Source: Ensifer sp. LCM 4579 (GTDB taxonomy: Bacteria > Pseudomonadota > Alphaproteobacteria > Rhizobiales > Rhizobiaceae). Taken from it: 53,478 nucleotides of DNA. Shown in pieces: positions 31,657 through 40,742 of the stretch; the first letter of the stretch is position 1, and every line of letters begins with the position of its first letter. The position numbers were made by a program, and so were the translations under genes. The stretch covers positions 163,255-216,732 of the forward strand of contig NZ_MDDV01000007.1 of the NCBI RefSeq assembly GCF_001854885.1, written 5' to 3'. Under the pieces are notes generated by a model. The model made no database searches. It was given only the letters and a program-made list of their open reading frames with translations, and was not told the origin of the DNA.

Positions 31657-32589
31657 ATGGACCGTTGGCAGGCTATGCGGATCTTCGTCCACGTAGTCGA
31701 CAGCGGTGGCTTCGCACCAGCCGCCAAGATGCTGCATATGAGCCCGCCGTCGGTCACGCGGGCTGTCGCCGCTCTGGAACAACAGATCGGCACGAGGTTG
31801 CTGGTCCGCACGACGAGATCGGTGAAACTGACCGCGGCCGGCGAAGGCTATGTCGCCGACTGCCGGCGCATTCTCACGGAAATCACTGAGGCGGAAGCCA
31901 ATGCGGCGGGCAGCTTCACGCATCCGGCGGGGCTGCTCACGATCACCGCGCCGGCGCTCTTCGGACGCATCCATGTCCTGCCGATCATCCTCGACTTTCT
32001 CGATCATTACCCCGCCATGCAGGTAAAGACGGTTTTCGTCGACCGGGTGACCAATCTCGTCGAGGAGGGGCTGGATGTGGCGGTTCGCATCGCCGCGCTG
32101 CCCTCCTCCGGTCTCATCGCGCGTCGCATTGGATCGGTGCGGCAGGTCGTCTGTGGCTCGCCAGACTATTTCGCCCGCTTCGGCGAGCCGCAAAGCCCGG
32201 AAGACCTCACACGACATCGCATGATCGGCCGCGATGGGCTTTTCGGCCATTCCGAATGGCTGTTTGGAAACGACAGCAGCATACGCGTCCCGATCGGCGC
32301 ACGGCTGATCGTGAATACCAACGATGCCGCCATCGCCGCCGCCGTTGCCGGGTGGGGACTGTCCCGATTTCAGTCATACCAGGTGGCACCGGAAATCGAG
32401 GCCGGCCGGCTCAAGATCGTGCTTGCCGACTACGAGCGCGAACCGGTACCGATCCATATCGTGCATGCGGAGGGCCGCAGGGTCTCGGCTCGCATACGTG
32501 CGTTCCTGGATTTCGCGGCCGTGCGCTTCCGCCGCCGCGCGAGTTTCAATGCCTGGCTGCCGGAAACGGCCGCTGGTACCGATTACTGA
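31657..32589 (+). CDS. LysR-family transcriptional regulator
   Basis: A 310-residue regulator. The N-terminal winged helix-turn-helix reads MRIFVHVVDSGGFAPAAKML and SPPSVTRAVAALEQQIGTRLL, followed by TTRSVKLTAAGEGY. The effector domain starts near ~90 (GLLTITAPALFGRIHVLPIILDFL). The sequence belongs to the CrgA-like branch, whose members often regulate GST, oxidoreductase or quinone-reductase neighbours. AGGAGG at 31644-31649 precedes the ATG at 31657. It is divergent from the GST-PNPOx pair and overlaps the end of the convergent flavoprotein gene by seven bases. Confidence 0.9.
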   Translation: MDRWQAMRIFVHVVDSGGFAPAAKMLHMSPPSVTRAVAALEQQIGTRLLVRTTRSVKLTAAGEGYVADCRRILTEITEAEANAAGSFTHPAGLLTITAPALFGRIHVLPIILDFLDHYPAMQVKTVFVDRVTNLVEEGLDVAVRIAALPSSGLIARRIGSVRQVVCGSPDYFARFGEPQSPEDLTRHRMIGRDGLFGHSEWLFGNDSSIRVPIGARLIVNTNDAAIAAAVAGWGLSRFQSYQVAPEIEAGRLKIVLADYEREPVPIHIVHAEGRRVSARIRAFLDFAAVRFRRRASFNAWLPETAAGTDY

Positions 32590-33857
32590 ATGCGGTCAAG
32601 CATCTTGTAGTACATGCCGACCAGCGGCAGGAACCAGGGTTTGCCGAAATGTCCGGGCACGGCGGGCCAATCCAGTCCCTTCAGCGGATTGCGGTCGGGC
32701 CGGTCGAGAATGGCGTCGGCAATGATCATCCCGAGATGGGTTGAAAGCTGCGCGCCATGGCCGGAATAGCCCATCGCGTACCAGACTCCATCTTGATAGC
32801 CGGCGCGCGGATAGCGGTCCTTTGTCATGTCGACGAGCCCGCCCCAGCAGTAATCGATCTCGACATTTGCGAGTTGCGGAAAGATCGCCGCAAGGCTCGC
32901 CTTGAGGATCGCACCGCTCTTTGCGTCGGAGCGTTGGTCGGAGGACGCGGAAAAGCGAGCGCGCCCGCCGAAGATCAGCCTGTTGTCCGGGGAAAGCCGG
33001 AAATAATTGCCGATATTCATCGAGGTGACGCAGGTGCGGTTACCCGGCAACGTCGCTTCGACCTCGGCCGCCGTCAGCGGCCGGCTTGCGATGATGAAGC
33101 TGCCGACCGCGATGATGCGTCGGCGAAAATAGCCGAAGGTCGAGGGCGTGTAGGCCCCGGTGGCGACAAGCACCGCATCCGCGGTGACACTACCCCGGGC
33201 GGTTTTCAGTTGATGGCGGCTGCCCGCCTGCCGATGTTCCGTGACCGCCGCATGCTCGAAGATCGTCGCGCCATGGCGGCTCGCCGCGTCGGCGAGACCG
33301 GCAACGTAGCGGCCCATATGCATCATTGCGCTCTTCTTCGAGAGCATCGCCCCGAAAAAGGGGGCGCCCACTTCACCCTTGAGATCTTTCGCGCTGAGAA
33401 GGTCGGTATCGGCATCCACCTCGGCATGCACCGCCTCGAAATTGCGAGCGAGCGCCTCGAAGTGCTGGGGCTTCGAAGCGAGCTTCAGCTTTCCGGCACG
33501 CCGGAAATTACAGTCTATGCCTTCTTCGGCGATCAACGCCTCGAGCGTGTCGATCGAATCGTCGAGTGCCTTGTAGAGGGCGATCGCCCGCTCTTTCCCG
33601 AGTTCCGCCTTTGCCGCCAGATAGCTGTGTGCAAGGCCGTTGTTCAGATGCCCGCCATTGCGGCCGGAGGCGCCCCACCCGACCCTTTCCGCCTCCAGCA
33701 CGACGACCTTCGCGCCAGCCTTGGCGAGTTGCCAGGCCGCGCCCAGGCCGGTGAAGCCGCCGCCGATTACGGCGACGTCGTAATGGCCGTCGACCGGCCC
33801 CTGCATGGCCCCGGCGAAGGCCGGGGCGGTGTCGTGCCAATAGGAAACGTATTTCAT
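32583..33857 (-). CDS. FAD-dependent amine/amino-acid oxidoreductase (DadA/PuuB type)
   Basis: A 424-residue flavoprotein. The dinucleotide-binding motif is VAVIGGGFTGLGAAWQLAKAGAKVVVLEAE, followed by GWGASGRNGGHLNNGL, where the flavin is often contacted. The C-terminus has CWGGLVDMTKDRYPRAG and YAMGYSGHGAQLSTHLG. The pattern fits gamma-glutamylputrescine oxidase/sarcosine-oxidase-like enzymes (PuuB) rather than true DadA. It would oxidise a secondary or primary amine to an aldehyde or ketone plus ammonia or amine. The ATG at 33857 follows GGAAAAGGG. It forms an operon with the HAD hydrolase gene 23 bases upstream. Confidence 0.87.
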   Translation of the reverse strand: MKYVSYWHDTAPAFAGAMQGPVDGHYDVAVIGGGFTGLGAAWQLAKAGAKVVVLEAERVGWGASGRNGGHLNNGLAHSYLAAKAELGKERAIALYKALDDSIDTLEALIAEEGIDCNFRRAGKLKLASKPQHFEALARNFEAVHAEVDADTDLLSAKDLKGEVGAPFFGAMLSKKSAMMHMGRYVAGLADAASRHGATIFEHAAVTEHRQAGSRHQLKTARGSVTADAVLVATGAYTPSTFGYFRRRIIAVGSFIIASRPLTAAEVEATLPGNRTCVTSMNIGNYFRLSPDNRLIFGGRARFSASSDQRSDAKSGAILKASLAAIFPQLANVEIDYCWGGLVDMTKDRYPRAGYQDGVWYAMGYSGHGAQLSTHLGMIIADAILDRPDRNPLKGLDWPAVPGHFGKPWFLPLVGMYYKMLDRIQ

Positions 33858-33880
33858 GGCGGACCGGCCCTTTTCCTTGT

Positions 33881-34549
33881 TCAGAGACCGACGACGCCCG
33901 GCAGTTCCGAGATGTTGGCGATCTCGGTATAGCCGTAATAGGGATTGGCCGGTTCGTGGCCACGGTTCACCCACACCTTATTCTTGATGCCGAGGTCATG
34001 GGCCGACATCAGATCGTAGCGGAAGGAGGAAGAGCAGTGCAGAATGCCCTCCGGGCCGCAACCCAGCATGTCCAGCATGTATTCGAAGGCTTTGAACCGC
34101 GGCTTGTAGGCCTGCGCCTGTTCTGCGGTATAGACCTTGTGGAACGGCGCGCCGAGCTTTTCGACGTTCGACATGATCTGCGAATTCATCGCGTTCGACA
34201 GGATGACCAGCGGAATTTCCTTGGCGACTCTGGCGAGCCCCGCCGGGACGTCTGGATGCGGACCCCAGGTCGGCACGCGCTCATAGACCATCCGAGCGGC
34301 CTCGTCGCGGAATTTTATGCCGTTGCGCTTGCAGGTGCGTTCGAGCGAATTGTGCACCACTTCCGCATAGGGCTTCCAATCACCGAGGATCTCATCGAGG
34401 CGGTATGCGGCGAAATTCCTGATGAACTCCGCCATCCGCGGCTCGTCCAGTTGCTCGCTATAAAGGTCGCGGGCCGCCTCCGCCATCTGGAAGTTGGTCA
34501 GCGTGCCGTAGCAGTCGAAGGTGATGTATTTCGGGCGGAAGATCGTCAT
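33881..34549 (-). CDS. HAD hydrolase, haloacid dehalogenase type II-like
   Basis: A 222-residue HAD-superfamily protein. Motif I is ITFDCYGTL, with the nucleophilic Asp and a Tyr at the position of the second Asp, as in L-2-haloacid dehalogenases. Motif II is VILSNAMNS and motif III the lysine in YKPRFKAFEYML; the motif-IV region is SSFRYDLMSAHDLG. Type II members cleave C-X bonds, but rhizobial amine-catabolic clusters also carry such proteins with unknown substrate. The ATG at 34549 follows AAGGA by seven bases; an ATG five codons upstream is less likely. A second, more distant HAD gene is at 37315-38031. Confidence 0.85.
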   Translation of the reverse strand: MTIFRPKYITFDCYGTLTNFQMAEAARDLYSEQLDEPRMAEFIRNFAAYRLDEILGDWKPYAEVVHNSLERTCKRNGIKFRDEAARMVYERVPTWGPHPDVPAGLARVAKEIPLVILSNAMNSQIMSNVEKLGAPFHKVYTAEQAQAYKPRFKAFEYMLDMLGCGPEGILHCSSSFRYDLMSAHDLGIKNKVWVNRGHEPANPYYGYTEIANISELPGVVGL

Positions 34550-34846
34550 GTGCATATCCTTCATAGTCGGGACCGGATGCTATGATCATAGGCGTCGGCC
34601 ATCGCCTCGGCTCACCTGATTTCGCAAGCATCGAAGCAGAATCTACCGTATCGAAAGTCGCCTTTGGCAGAAGGTTGCGTGCCCCGCCCCGTGCCCCGCG
34701 TCGACCGACGCCCCGTTCCCGCAGCCCATCGCCGCATGCCAGCATAAGATGCGGCGGCTCGCGTGCGCAAAGCCATAAGATACCGCGCGGACCCTGACCT
34801 TCAGACGATCTACCGGTTTCGAATCCTCCAGACTTCGAGGTCAGAA

Positions 34847-35701
34847 ATGGGGAAGTTTCCGCAAATGCAGACAGGTCAGATCGATCTTATAGCCTTCGGC
34901 CCCGAGCACCTCGATGCCGCCGTAGGACTGTCACGCCAGGCGGGTTGGCCGCACCGGCCCGAGGACTGGCAGATGGCGCTCGCCTTGAGCGAAGGCGTCG
35001 TCGCGGTCGAGGGCGATCGGATCGTCGGCACCGTGCTCGTCACCTCTTACAAAGAGGATTGCGCGACGATCAATATGGTTATTGTCGACGAGGCCATGCG
35101 CGGCCGCGGTCTCGGGCGTGAGCTGATGGACGCCGCCTTGCGCATTGCCGGCAGCCGCCCGCTGCGGCTGGTGGCGACGGCGGAGGGTCTGCCGCTTTAT
35201 GAGAAGCTTGGCTTCCGCGAGACGGGTCGCGTGCTGCAGCATCAGGGTGTGGTCGGAAAAATGGCCGCTCCTGCGGGAGTGGAGCCCGCGAACACATCCG
35301 ATTTTGCAGCTATCGCCGAACTCGATCACGGCGCCTTCGGCGGAGACCGCGGCAAACTCATCGCCTATATCGCAACGATCGGCGAATTCGCGGTGATCCG
35401 CCGCGAGGGACAGGTTTGCGGTTTCGCGGCCCTTCGGCCTTTTGGCCGCGGCGAGGTCATCGGGCCCGTCATCGCCGCCAATCTCGACGACGCCAAGGCA
35501 TTGACCGCATATTTCATCGCCCGGCGGCCCGGGCAGTTCCTGCGGGTCGATACGACCGCCGTCACCGGGCTTGCGCCCTGGCTCGCCGAACGGAAGCTCG
35601 CCCATGTCGGCGGCGGAATCGCCATGATGAAGCCGGTCTCACAACCCGCGGCCGGTTTTTTCGCGACAACCTACGCCCTCGCCAACCAGGCACTTGGCTG
35701 A
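34847..35701 (+). CDS. GNAT acetyltransferase with C-terminal acetyltransf_18-like domain (second copy)
   Basis: A 284-residue two-domain acetyltransferase. The N-terminal GNAT has a complete acetyl-CoA loop (VDEAMRGRGLGRELMDAAL) and the LYEKLGFRETGRV motif. The C-terminal domain (IAELDHGAFGGDRGKLIAYI, RPFGRGEVIGPVIAANLDDA) parallels the gene at 21748-22650. Unlike that gene, the acetyl-CoA loop here is canonical, so this copy is the more convincing enzyme. It begins ~300 bases from the divergent HAD gene, GAGGTCAGAA precedes the ATG at 34847, and the aminotransferase gene follows after 13 bases. It may acetylate an amine intermediate. Confidence 0.85.
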   Translation: MGKFPQMQTGQIDLIAFGPEHLDAAVGLSRQAGWPHRPEDWQMALALSEGVVAVEGDRIVGTVLVTSYKEDCATINMVIVDEAMRGRGLGRELMDAALRIAGSRPLRLVATAEGLPLYEKLGFRETGRVLQHQGVVGKMAAPAGVEPANTSDFAAIAELDHGAFGGDRGKLIAYIATIGEFAVIRREGQVCGFAALRPFGRGEVIGPVIAANLDDAKALTAYFIARRPGQFLRVDTTAVTGLAPWLAERKLAHVGGGIAMMKPVSQPAAGFFATTYALANQALG

Positions 35702-35714
35702 CCCGGAGAGTCCC

Positions 35715-37091
35715 ATGTACAGCAACTCCCTCCTCGAACTTGACCGCGCCCATCTCATCCACCCGGTCGCTTCCTATCGCAGCCATGAAAAACTGGGCGT
35801 GCGCGTGCTCGCCTCGGCCTCAGGCGCGACGGTTACCGATGCTTCGGGCAAGCAGCTGATCGACGGCTTTGCCGGCCTCTGGTGCGTCAATGCCGGCTAC
35901 GGCCATGAGAGCATCGTCGAGGCGGCAACGCGGCAGATGCGCGAACTGCCCTATGCGACCGCCTATTTCGGGCTCGGCTCGGAGCCGGCGATCCGGCTCG
36001 CCTCGGAACTCGCCGAACGGGCGCCGGGCAATCTCGACCACGTCTATTTCACGCTCGGCGGCTCCGATGCCGTCGACAGCACGATCCGCTTCATCCGCTA
36101 TTACTGGATCGCCCGCGGCGAGCCGCAACGCGACCAGTTCATCTCCGTCGAGCAGGGCTATCACGGCTCATCGACAGTCGGCGCGGGCCTGACGGCACTG
36201 CCGGCCTTTCATGCCGGATTCGGCATCCCCTTTGATTGGCAGCACAAGATCCCGTCGCACTATGCCTACCGCAATCCAGTGGGGGACGATCCGCAGGCCA
36301 TCATCGAGGCGTCGCTTGCGGCGCTCCGGCGTAAGGTCGAGGAGATCGGCCCGGAGCGGGTCGCCGCCTTCTATGCCGAACCGATTCAGGGATCCGGCGG
36401 CGTGCTGGTACCGCCAAGAGGCTGGATGAAGGCAATGCGCAAGCTCTGCCAGGAACTCGGCATTCTCTTCGTGGCCGACGAGGTGATCACCGGCTTCGGC
36501 CGCACCGGCCCACTCTTTGCCTGCGCGGAAGACGAGATCGTTCCGGACCTCATGACCGTAGCGAAAGGCCTGACCTCCGGCTATGTACCGATGGGCGCGG
36601 TTTTCATGGGCGACCATATCTACCAGACGATCGCCGACAGCGCCGGCGCTGCAGCCGTCGGCCACGGCTACACCTATTCGGCCCATCCGGTTAGTGCCGC
36701 GGTGGGCCTCGAAGTGCTGAAGCTCTACGAGAACGGCCTGCTGGACAACGGCCGGAAAGCGGGCGCGCGGCTGATGGCGGGGCTTGAGGGCCTAAAGGAC
36801 CATCCGCTCGTCGGCGACGTGCGTGGTCGCGGCATGCTGGCGGCCGTTGAGCTCGTGATCGACAAGGAAAGGAAAACGCCGCTGCCTGCCGCTGCCGAGC
36901 CGGCACGCCGCATCTTCGACCGCGCCTGGGAAAACGGCCTCGTTATCCGTGCCTTTGCCAATGGCGTACTCGGCTATGCACCGCCGCTCTGCTGCACCGA
37001 AACGGAAATCGACAGCATTGTCGAGCGCACCCGCAAGGTGCTGGACGAGACGCTGGAGGATCCGGCCGTGCGCGCCGCGTTGAAGACCTGA
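35715..37091 (+). CDS. Class III (omega) aminotransferase, PLP-dependent
   Basis: A 458-residue fold-type I aminotransferase. Landmarks are DGFAGLWCVNAGYGHESI near the N-terminus, FTLGGSDAVDSTIRF, the stacking region SVEQGYHGSSTVGAGLTA, the cofactor Asp in LFVADEVITGFGRTG and the PLP lysine in MTVAKGLTSGYVPMGAVF. It would transfer an amino group from an amine or omega-amino acid to pyruvate or another 2-ketoacid; members of this branch act on putrescine, beta-alanine or taurine-like substrates. GGAGAG precedes the ATG at 35715. It is co-transcribed with the GNAT gene and ends before a hairpin. Confidence 0.9.
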   Translation: MYSNSLLELDRAHLIHPVASYRSHEKLGVRVLASASGATVTDASGKQLIDGFAGLWCVNAGYGHESIVEAATRQMRELPYATAYFGLGSEPAIRLASELAERAPGNLDHVYFTLGGSDAVDSTIRFIRYYWIARGEPQRDQFISVEQGYHGSSTVGAGLTALPAFHAGFGIPFDWQHKIPSHYAYRNPVGDDPQAIIEASLAALRRKVEEIGPERVAAFYAEPIQGSGGVLVPPRGWMKAMRKLCQELGILFVADEVITGFGRTGPLFACAEDEIVPDLMTVAKGLTSGYVPMGAVFMGDHIYQTIADSAGAAAVGHGYTYSAHPVSAAVGLEVLKLYENGLLDNGRKAGARLMAGLEGLKDHPLVGDVRGRGMLAAVELVIDKERKTPLPAAAEPARRIFDRAWENGLVIRAFANGVLGYAPPLCCTETEIDSIVERTRKVLDETLEDPAVRAALKT

Positions 37092-37205
37092 AGAACGACC
37101 ACCCGCGTATATCGCGGAATGGACATATTCGAAATTTTGTGCCGCGCCGCTGCATCATTTCGGAAACTTAAGCGCGGCACAGCTGCCAAACTGAAATCGC
37201 GAAAA

Positions 37206-37229
37206 GGCCGCATTACAGCAAATGCGGTC
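37206..37229 (+). terminator. Putative terminator after the aminotransferase gene
   Basis: CCGCATT (37208-37214) and AATGCGG (37221-37227) form a seven-base stem with a six-base loop, followed by TCTTCC. The tail is weak in T, so the call is tentative. It separates the aminotransferase unit from the next HAD-transporter operon. Confidence 0.45.
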
Positions 37230-37314
37230 TTCCATCAGCGGGGCGGAGATCCCGCGACGGGAACAGAAAATTCTCTTCCATGAAGCCGCTCCTGGTGAGC
37301 CCGAAAACTGGGGA

Positions 37315-38031
37315 ATGAAGTTGAAGAGCCTTCCGGAATTCAAATATATGAGCTTTGACGTAGTCGGCACGCTGATCGACTTCGAGGGCGGCCTCAAGGA
37401 CTGCCTCGCCGGCATCGCGGCCGAGACGGGCGTCGACATGGATGGCGAAGAGGCGCTGACGCTTTATCGCGCCGCCCGTTATTCCGAGGACGCGGACCTC
37501 TTTCCCGACGATCTCGTGCGGGTCTACCTTGAGATCGCGCCGAAGCTTGGCCTGCCGGCAGACCGAAGCTATGGCGAGCGCCTGCGGGACTCGGCAAGGA
37601 ACTGGAAAGGCTTCGCGGACAGCGCCGATGCCCTGGCGCGGCTTGCGAAGGAATACCGGCTCATCGCCATGACCAACGCCCGCCGCTGGGCGTTCGAGTA
37701 TTTCGCGCGCGAGCTCGGCAACCCCTTTTACGCCGCCTTCACCGCGGACGACACCGGCACCGAAAAGCCGGACCCCGCTTTCTTTGAAAAAGTGTTCGAC
37801 TTCGTAGCGTCCGAAGGCAATTCCAAGGACGACATCCTGCATGTCGCCCAGAGCCAATACCACGACATCGGCATCTCGCGGGAGCTTGGCATGACCAATT
37901 GCTGGATCGAGCGCCGCCATGCCCAGAAAGGCTACGGCGGCACCATCGAGCCTGCCGAATTCACGAAGCCGGACTATCACTTCACCTCCATGGCCGGTTT
38001 CGCCGATGCCGTGGCTGAAGCGCACAGGTGA
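37315..38031 (+). CDS. HAD-superfamily hydrolase (second copy)
   Basis: A 238-residue HAD protein. Motif I is MSFDVVGTLIDFEGG, motif II IAMTNARRWAFEYF, motif III EKPDPAFFEKVF and the motif-IV region HVAQSQYHDIGISRELG. The layout is the haloacid dehalogenase type II group, like the gene at 33881-34549, but identity is low. Because it leads into the ABC importer operon with 67 bases between, it probably acts on the imported compound or an early product. The start at 37315 has only a weak GGGGA. Reaction unknown; both dephosphorylation and C-X hydrolysis are possible for this fold. Confidence 0.82.
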   Translation: MKLKSLPEFKYMSFDVVGTLIDFEGGLKDCLAGIAAETGVDMDGEEALTLYRAARYSEDADLFPDDLVRVYLEIAPKLGLPADRSYGERLRDSARNWKGFADSADALARLAKEYRLIAMTNARRWAFEYFARELGNPFYAAFTADDTGTEKPDPAFFEKVFDFVASEGNSKDDILHVAQSQYHDIGISRELGMTNCWIERRHAQKGYGGTIEPAEFTKPDYHFTSMAGFADAVAEAHR

Positions 38032-38098
38032 TCCATTAAACGGATCGGGTCCAAGCCCACAGGAGAAGGGCAGCCCGTCAACTGAGAAGGGGAATGAC

Positions 38099-39709
38099 AT
38101 GACAGACAAGATCACCAACTGGACCAGGTCGGACGACGTCATGGTCGAAACCGCCATCCGTCGTGGCGCCACCCGCCGCGAACTGTTGCAGATGCTGCTT
38201 GCGGGCGGTGTCGCCATGTCGGCCGGCGGGGTCCTGCTCGGCCGCGCCGGTCAGGCGGTTGCCGCGACGCCGGTCGCCGGCGGCACGCTCAAGGCTGCCG
38301 GCTGGTCGTCCTCGACCGCCGATACGCTCGACCCGGCCAAGGCATCGCTCTCGACCGACTACGTCCGCTGCTGCTCCTTCTACAACCGGCTCACCTTCCT
38401 CGATAAGTCCGGCACGCCGCAGATGGAGCTTGCCGAAGCAATCGAGACCAAGGATGCCCAGACTTGGACCGTCAAACTGAAAAGCGGCATCACCTTCCAT
38501 GACGGCAAGCCGCTCACCGCCGATGACGTGATCTTCTCGCTGAAGCGCCATCTCGACCCCTCGGTCGGTTCCAAGGTCGCGAAGATCGCCGCACAGATGA
38601 CCGGCTTCAAGGCGGTCGACAAGCAGACCGTCGAGATCACCCTTGCCGACCCGAACGCCGATCTGCCGACCATCCTGTCGCTGCATCACTTCATGATCGT
38701 CGCCGACAGCACCACCGACTTCTCCAAGGGAAACGGCACCGGCGCCTTCGTCAGGGAGGTCTTCGAGCCGGGCGTGCGCTCAGTCGGCGTCAAGAACAAG
38801 AACTACTGGAAGTCCGGCCCGCACGTCGATTCCTTCGAGTATTTCGCGATCAGCGACGACAGCTCACGCGTCAATGCACTGCTCTCCGGCGACATCCACC
38901 TGGCCGCCGCGATCAATCCGCGCTCCATGCGCCTTGTCGAGAGCCAGGGCGACGGCTTCGTTCTCTCCAAGACGACCTCCGGCAACTACACGAATCTCAA
39001 CATGCGCCTGGACATGGAGCCCGGTAGCAAGCGCGACTTTGTCGAGGGCATGAAATACCTCGTCAACCGCGAGCAGATCGTCAAGTCGGCGCTCCGCGGC
39101 CTCGGCGAAGTCGGCAACGACCAGCCGGTTTCGCCGGCCAACTTCTATCACAATGCCGACCTGAAGCCGCGGGCCTTCGATCCCGAAAAGGCGAAATTCC
39201 ACTTCGAAAAGGCCGGCGTGCTCGGCCAGTCGATCCCGGTCGTTGCTTCCGAAGCGGCCAACGCCTCCATCGACATGGCAATGATCATTCAGGCTTCCGC
39301 GGCCGAGATCGGCCTGAAGCTCGATGTCCAGCGCGTGCCGTCGGACGGATATTGGGACAATTACTGGCTCAAGGCGCCGGTTCATTTCGGCAACATCAAT
39401 CCGCGTCCGACGCCGGACATCCTGTTCTCGCTGCTCTACGCCTCCGAAGCGCCCTGGAACGAGAGCCAATACAAATCGCAGAAATTCGATAAGATGCTGA
39501 TCGAGGCGCGCGGCTTGCTCGACCAGGAGAAGCGCCGAGAGATCTACAACGAGATGCAGGTGATGGTCGCCAACGAAGCCGGCACCATCATCCCGGCCTA
39601 CATCTCCAACGTCGATGCGCTCACGGCCAAGCTCAAGGGCCTGGAACCGAACCCGCTCGGCGGGCAGATGGGCTATGCCTTCGCGGAGTATGTCTGGCTC
39701 GAAGCCTGA
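38099..39709 (+). CDS. Dipeptide/opine-type ABC transporter substrate-binding protein
   Basis: A 536-residue family 5 solute-binding protein (DppA/OppA type). The N-terminus has a twin-arginine-like RRGATRRELLQMLLAGG and a hydrophobic stretch ending VAATPVAGG. The family core includes TLDPAKASLSTDYVRCCSFYNRL, ETKDAQTWTVKLKSGITFHDGKPLTADDVIFSLKRH and GTGAFVREVFEPG. It delivers a peptide, opine, amine or amino-acid derivative to the two permeases downstream. AGAAGGGGAATGAC precedes the ATG at 38099. A strong hairpin directly after the stop likely limits transcription into, or protects the mRNA ahead of, the permease genes, giving more binding protein than permease. Confidence 0.92.
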   Translation: MTDKITNWTRSDDVMVETAIRRGATRRELLQMLLAGGVAMSAGGVLLGRAGQAVAATPVAGGTLKAAGWSSSTADTLDPAKASLSTDYVRCCSFYNRLTFLDKSGTPQMELAEAIETKDAQTWTVKLKSGITFHDGKPLTADDVIFSLKRHLDPSVGSKVAKIAAQMTGFKAVDKQTVEITLADPNADLPTILSLHHFMIVADSTTDFSKGNGTGAFVREVFEPGVRSVGVKNKNYWKSGPHVDSFEYFAISDDSSRVNALLSGDIHLAAAINPRSMRLVESQGDGFVLSKTTSGNYTNLNMRLDMEPGSKRDFVEGMKYLVNREQIVKSALRGLGEVGNDQPVSPANFYHNADLKPRAFDPEKAKFHFEKAGVLGQSIPVVASEAANASIDMAMIIQASAAEIGLKLDVQRVPSDGYWDNYWLKAPVHFGNINPRPTPDILFSLLYASEAPWNESQYKSQKFDKMLIEARGLLDQEKRREIYNEMQVMVANEAGTIIPAYISNVDALTAKLKGLEPNPLGGQMGYAFAEYVWLEA

Positions 39710-39719
39710 TGAAGGGAAA

Positions 39720-39757
39720 GGGTCGGGGCTGCAGTTGCACCGCTGCAGCCCCGACCC
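39720..39757 (+). promoter_or_regulatory. Strong intercistronic hairpin between binding-protein and permease genes
   Basis: A perfect 15-base stem, 39720-39734 with 39743-39757 (arms GGGTCGGGGCTGCAG and CTGCAGCCCCGACCC), and an eight-base loop. It is followed by TACCGATTTTA, a poor terminator tail. Such structures between a binding-protein gene and its permease genes usually stabilise the upstream message or cause partial termination. Confidence 0.7.
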
Positions 39758-39791
39758 TACCGATTTTAGCCTTATGCGAAAGGGAACACGC

Positions 39792-40742
39792 GTGAACAAC
39801 CGGGTTCTTTCCCTTGTCCTGAGCAGATTGCTCATTGCCCTGATCACGCTGGTGATCGTCTCCTTCGCCGTCTTCTTCGCGACGACGCTGCTGCCAGGCG
39901 ACACGGCAACCATCCTGCTCGGACAGGCTGCCACGCCGGAGGCCGTCGAAGGCCTGCGCAAGGCCATGCATCTCGACGATCCGGCCATCTTCCGCTTCCT
40001 GCGCTGGATCGTCGGTCTTCTGCAGGGCGACCTCGGCACCTCCTACGCCAACGATATGCCGGTTGCCGATCTGATCGGCGGGCGCTTCATCAATACGTTG
40101 AAGCTTGCGGGCGTCACCGCTCTCTTCTCGGTTCCGATCGCGTTGACACTCGGCATCAGCTCCGCAATGCTGCGCGGCTCGCTCTACGATCGCATCGTCA
40201 CCGTGATGACGATCGGCGTCATCTCGGTGCCGGAATTCATGATCGCAACCTCAGCCGTACTGATCTTCGCGGTCTATCTGAAATGGCTTCCGGCACTCTC
40301 CTTCGCCAACGAGATCCATAGCCTTTCCGACATGCTGCGTATCTACGCCATGCCCGTCATCACGCTCACCTTCGTCATCTCGGCTCAGATGATCCGGATG
40401 ACGCGGGCGGCGGTGATCGAGACGCTGAATACGCCCTACGTCGAGATGGCTCTGCTCAAGGGCGCCTCCCGCCCGCGAATGGTGCTGCGCCATGCACTCC
40501 CCAATGCGCTGGGGCCGATCGTCAATGCGGTTGCCCTTTCGCTTTCCTATCTCCTCGGCGGCGTCATCATCGTCGAGACGATCTTCAACTATCCGGGCAT
40601 CGCCAAACTGATGGTCGATGCCGTGGCGACCCGCGACCTGCCGCTGATCCAGAGCTGCGCCATGATCTTCTGCCTCGGCTACCTGCTTCTGATCACGACG
40701 GCCGACATCATCGCCATCCTTTCCAATCCGAGGCTCCGATGA
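39792..40742 (+). CDS. ABC transporter permease (DppB type)
   Basis: A 316-residue inner-membrane permease with six helices. The first is VLSLVLSRLLIALITLVIVSFAVFFA, followed by LLPGDTATILLGQAATPEAVEGLRKAMHLDDP, the extracytoplasmic stretch of DppB-type subunits. The ATPase-contact loop is VEMALLKGASRPRMVLRHALPNALGPI. The GTG at 39792 is preferred over the ATG at 39774 because AAAGGGA precedes it at the right distance. Its stop overlaps the next permease start by four bases. Confidence 0.88.
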   Translation: MNNRVLSLVLSRLLIALITLVIVSFAVFFATTLLPGDTATILLGQAATPEAVEGLRKAMHLDDPAIFRFLRWIVGLLQGDLGTSYANDMPVADLIGGRFINTLKLAGVTALFSVPIALTLGISSAMLRGSLYDRIVTVMTIGVISVPEFMIATSAVLIFAVYLKWLPALSFANEIHSLSDMLRIYAMPVITLTFVISAQMIRMTRAAVIETLNTPYVEMALLKGASRPRMVLRHALPNALGPIVNAVALSLSYLLGGVIIVETIFNYPGIAKLMVDAVATRDLPLIQSCAMIFCLGYLLLITTADIIAILSNPRLR

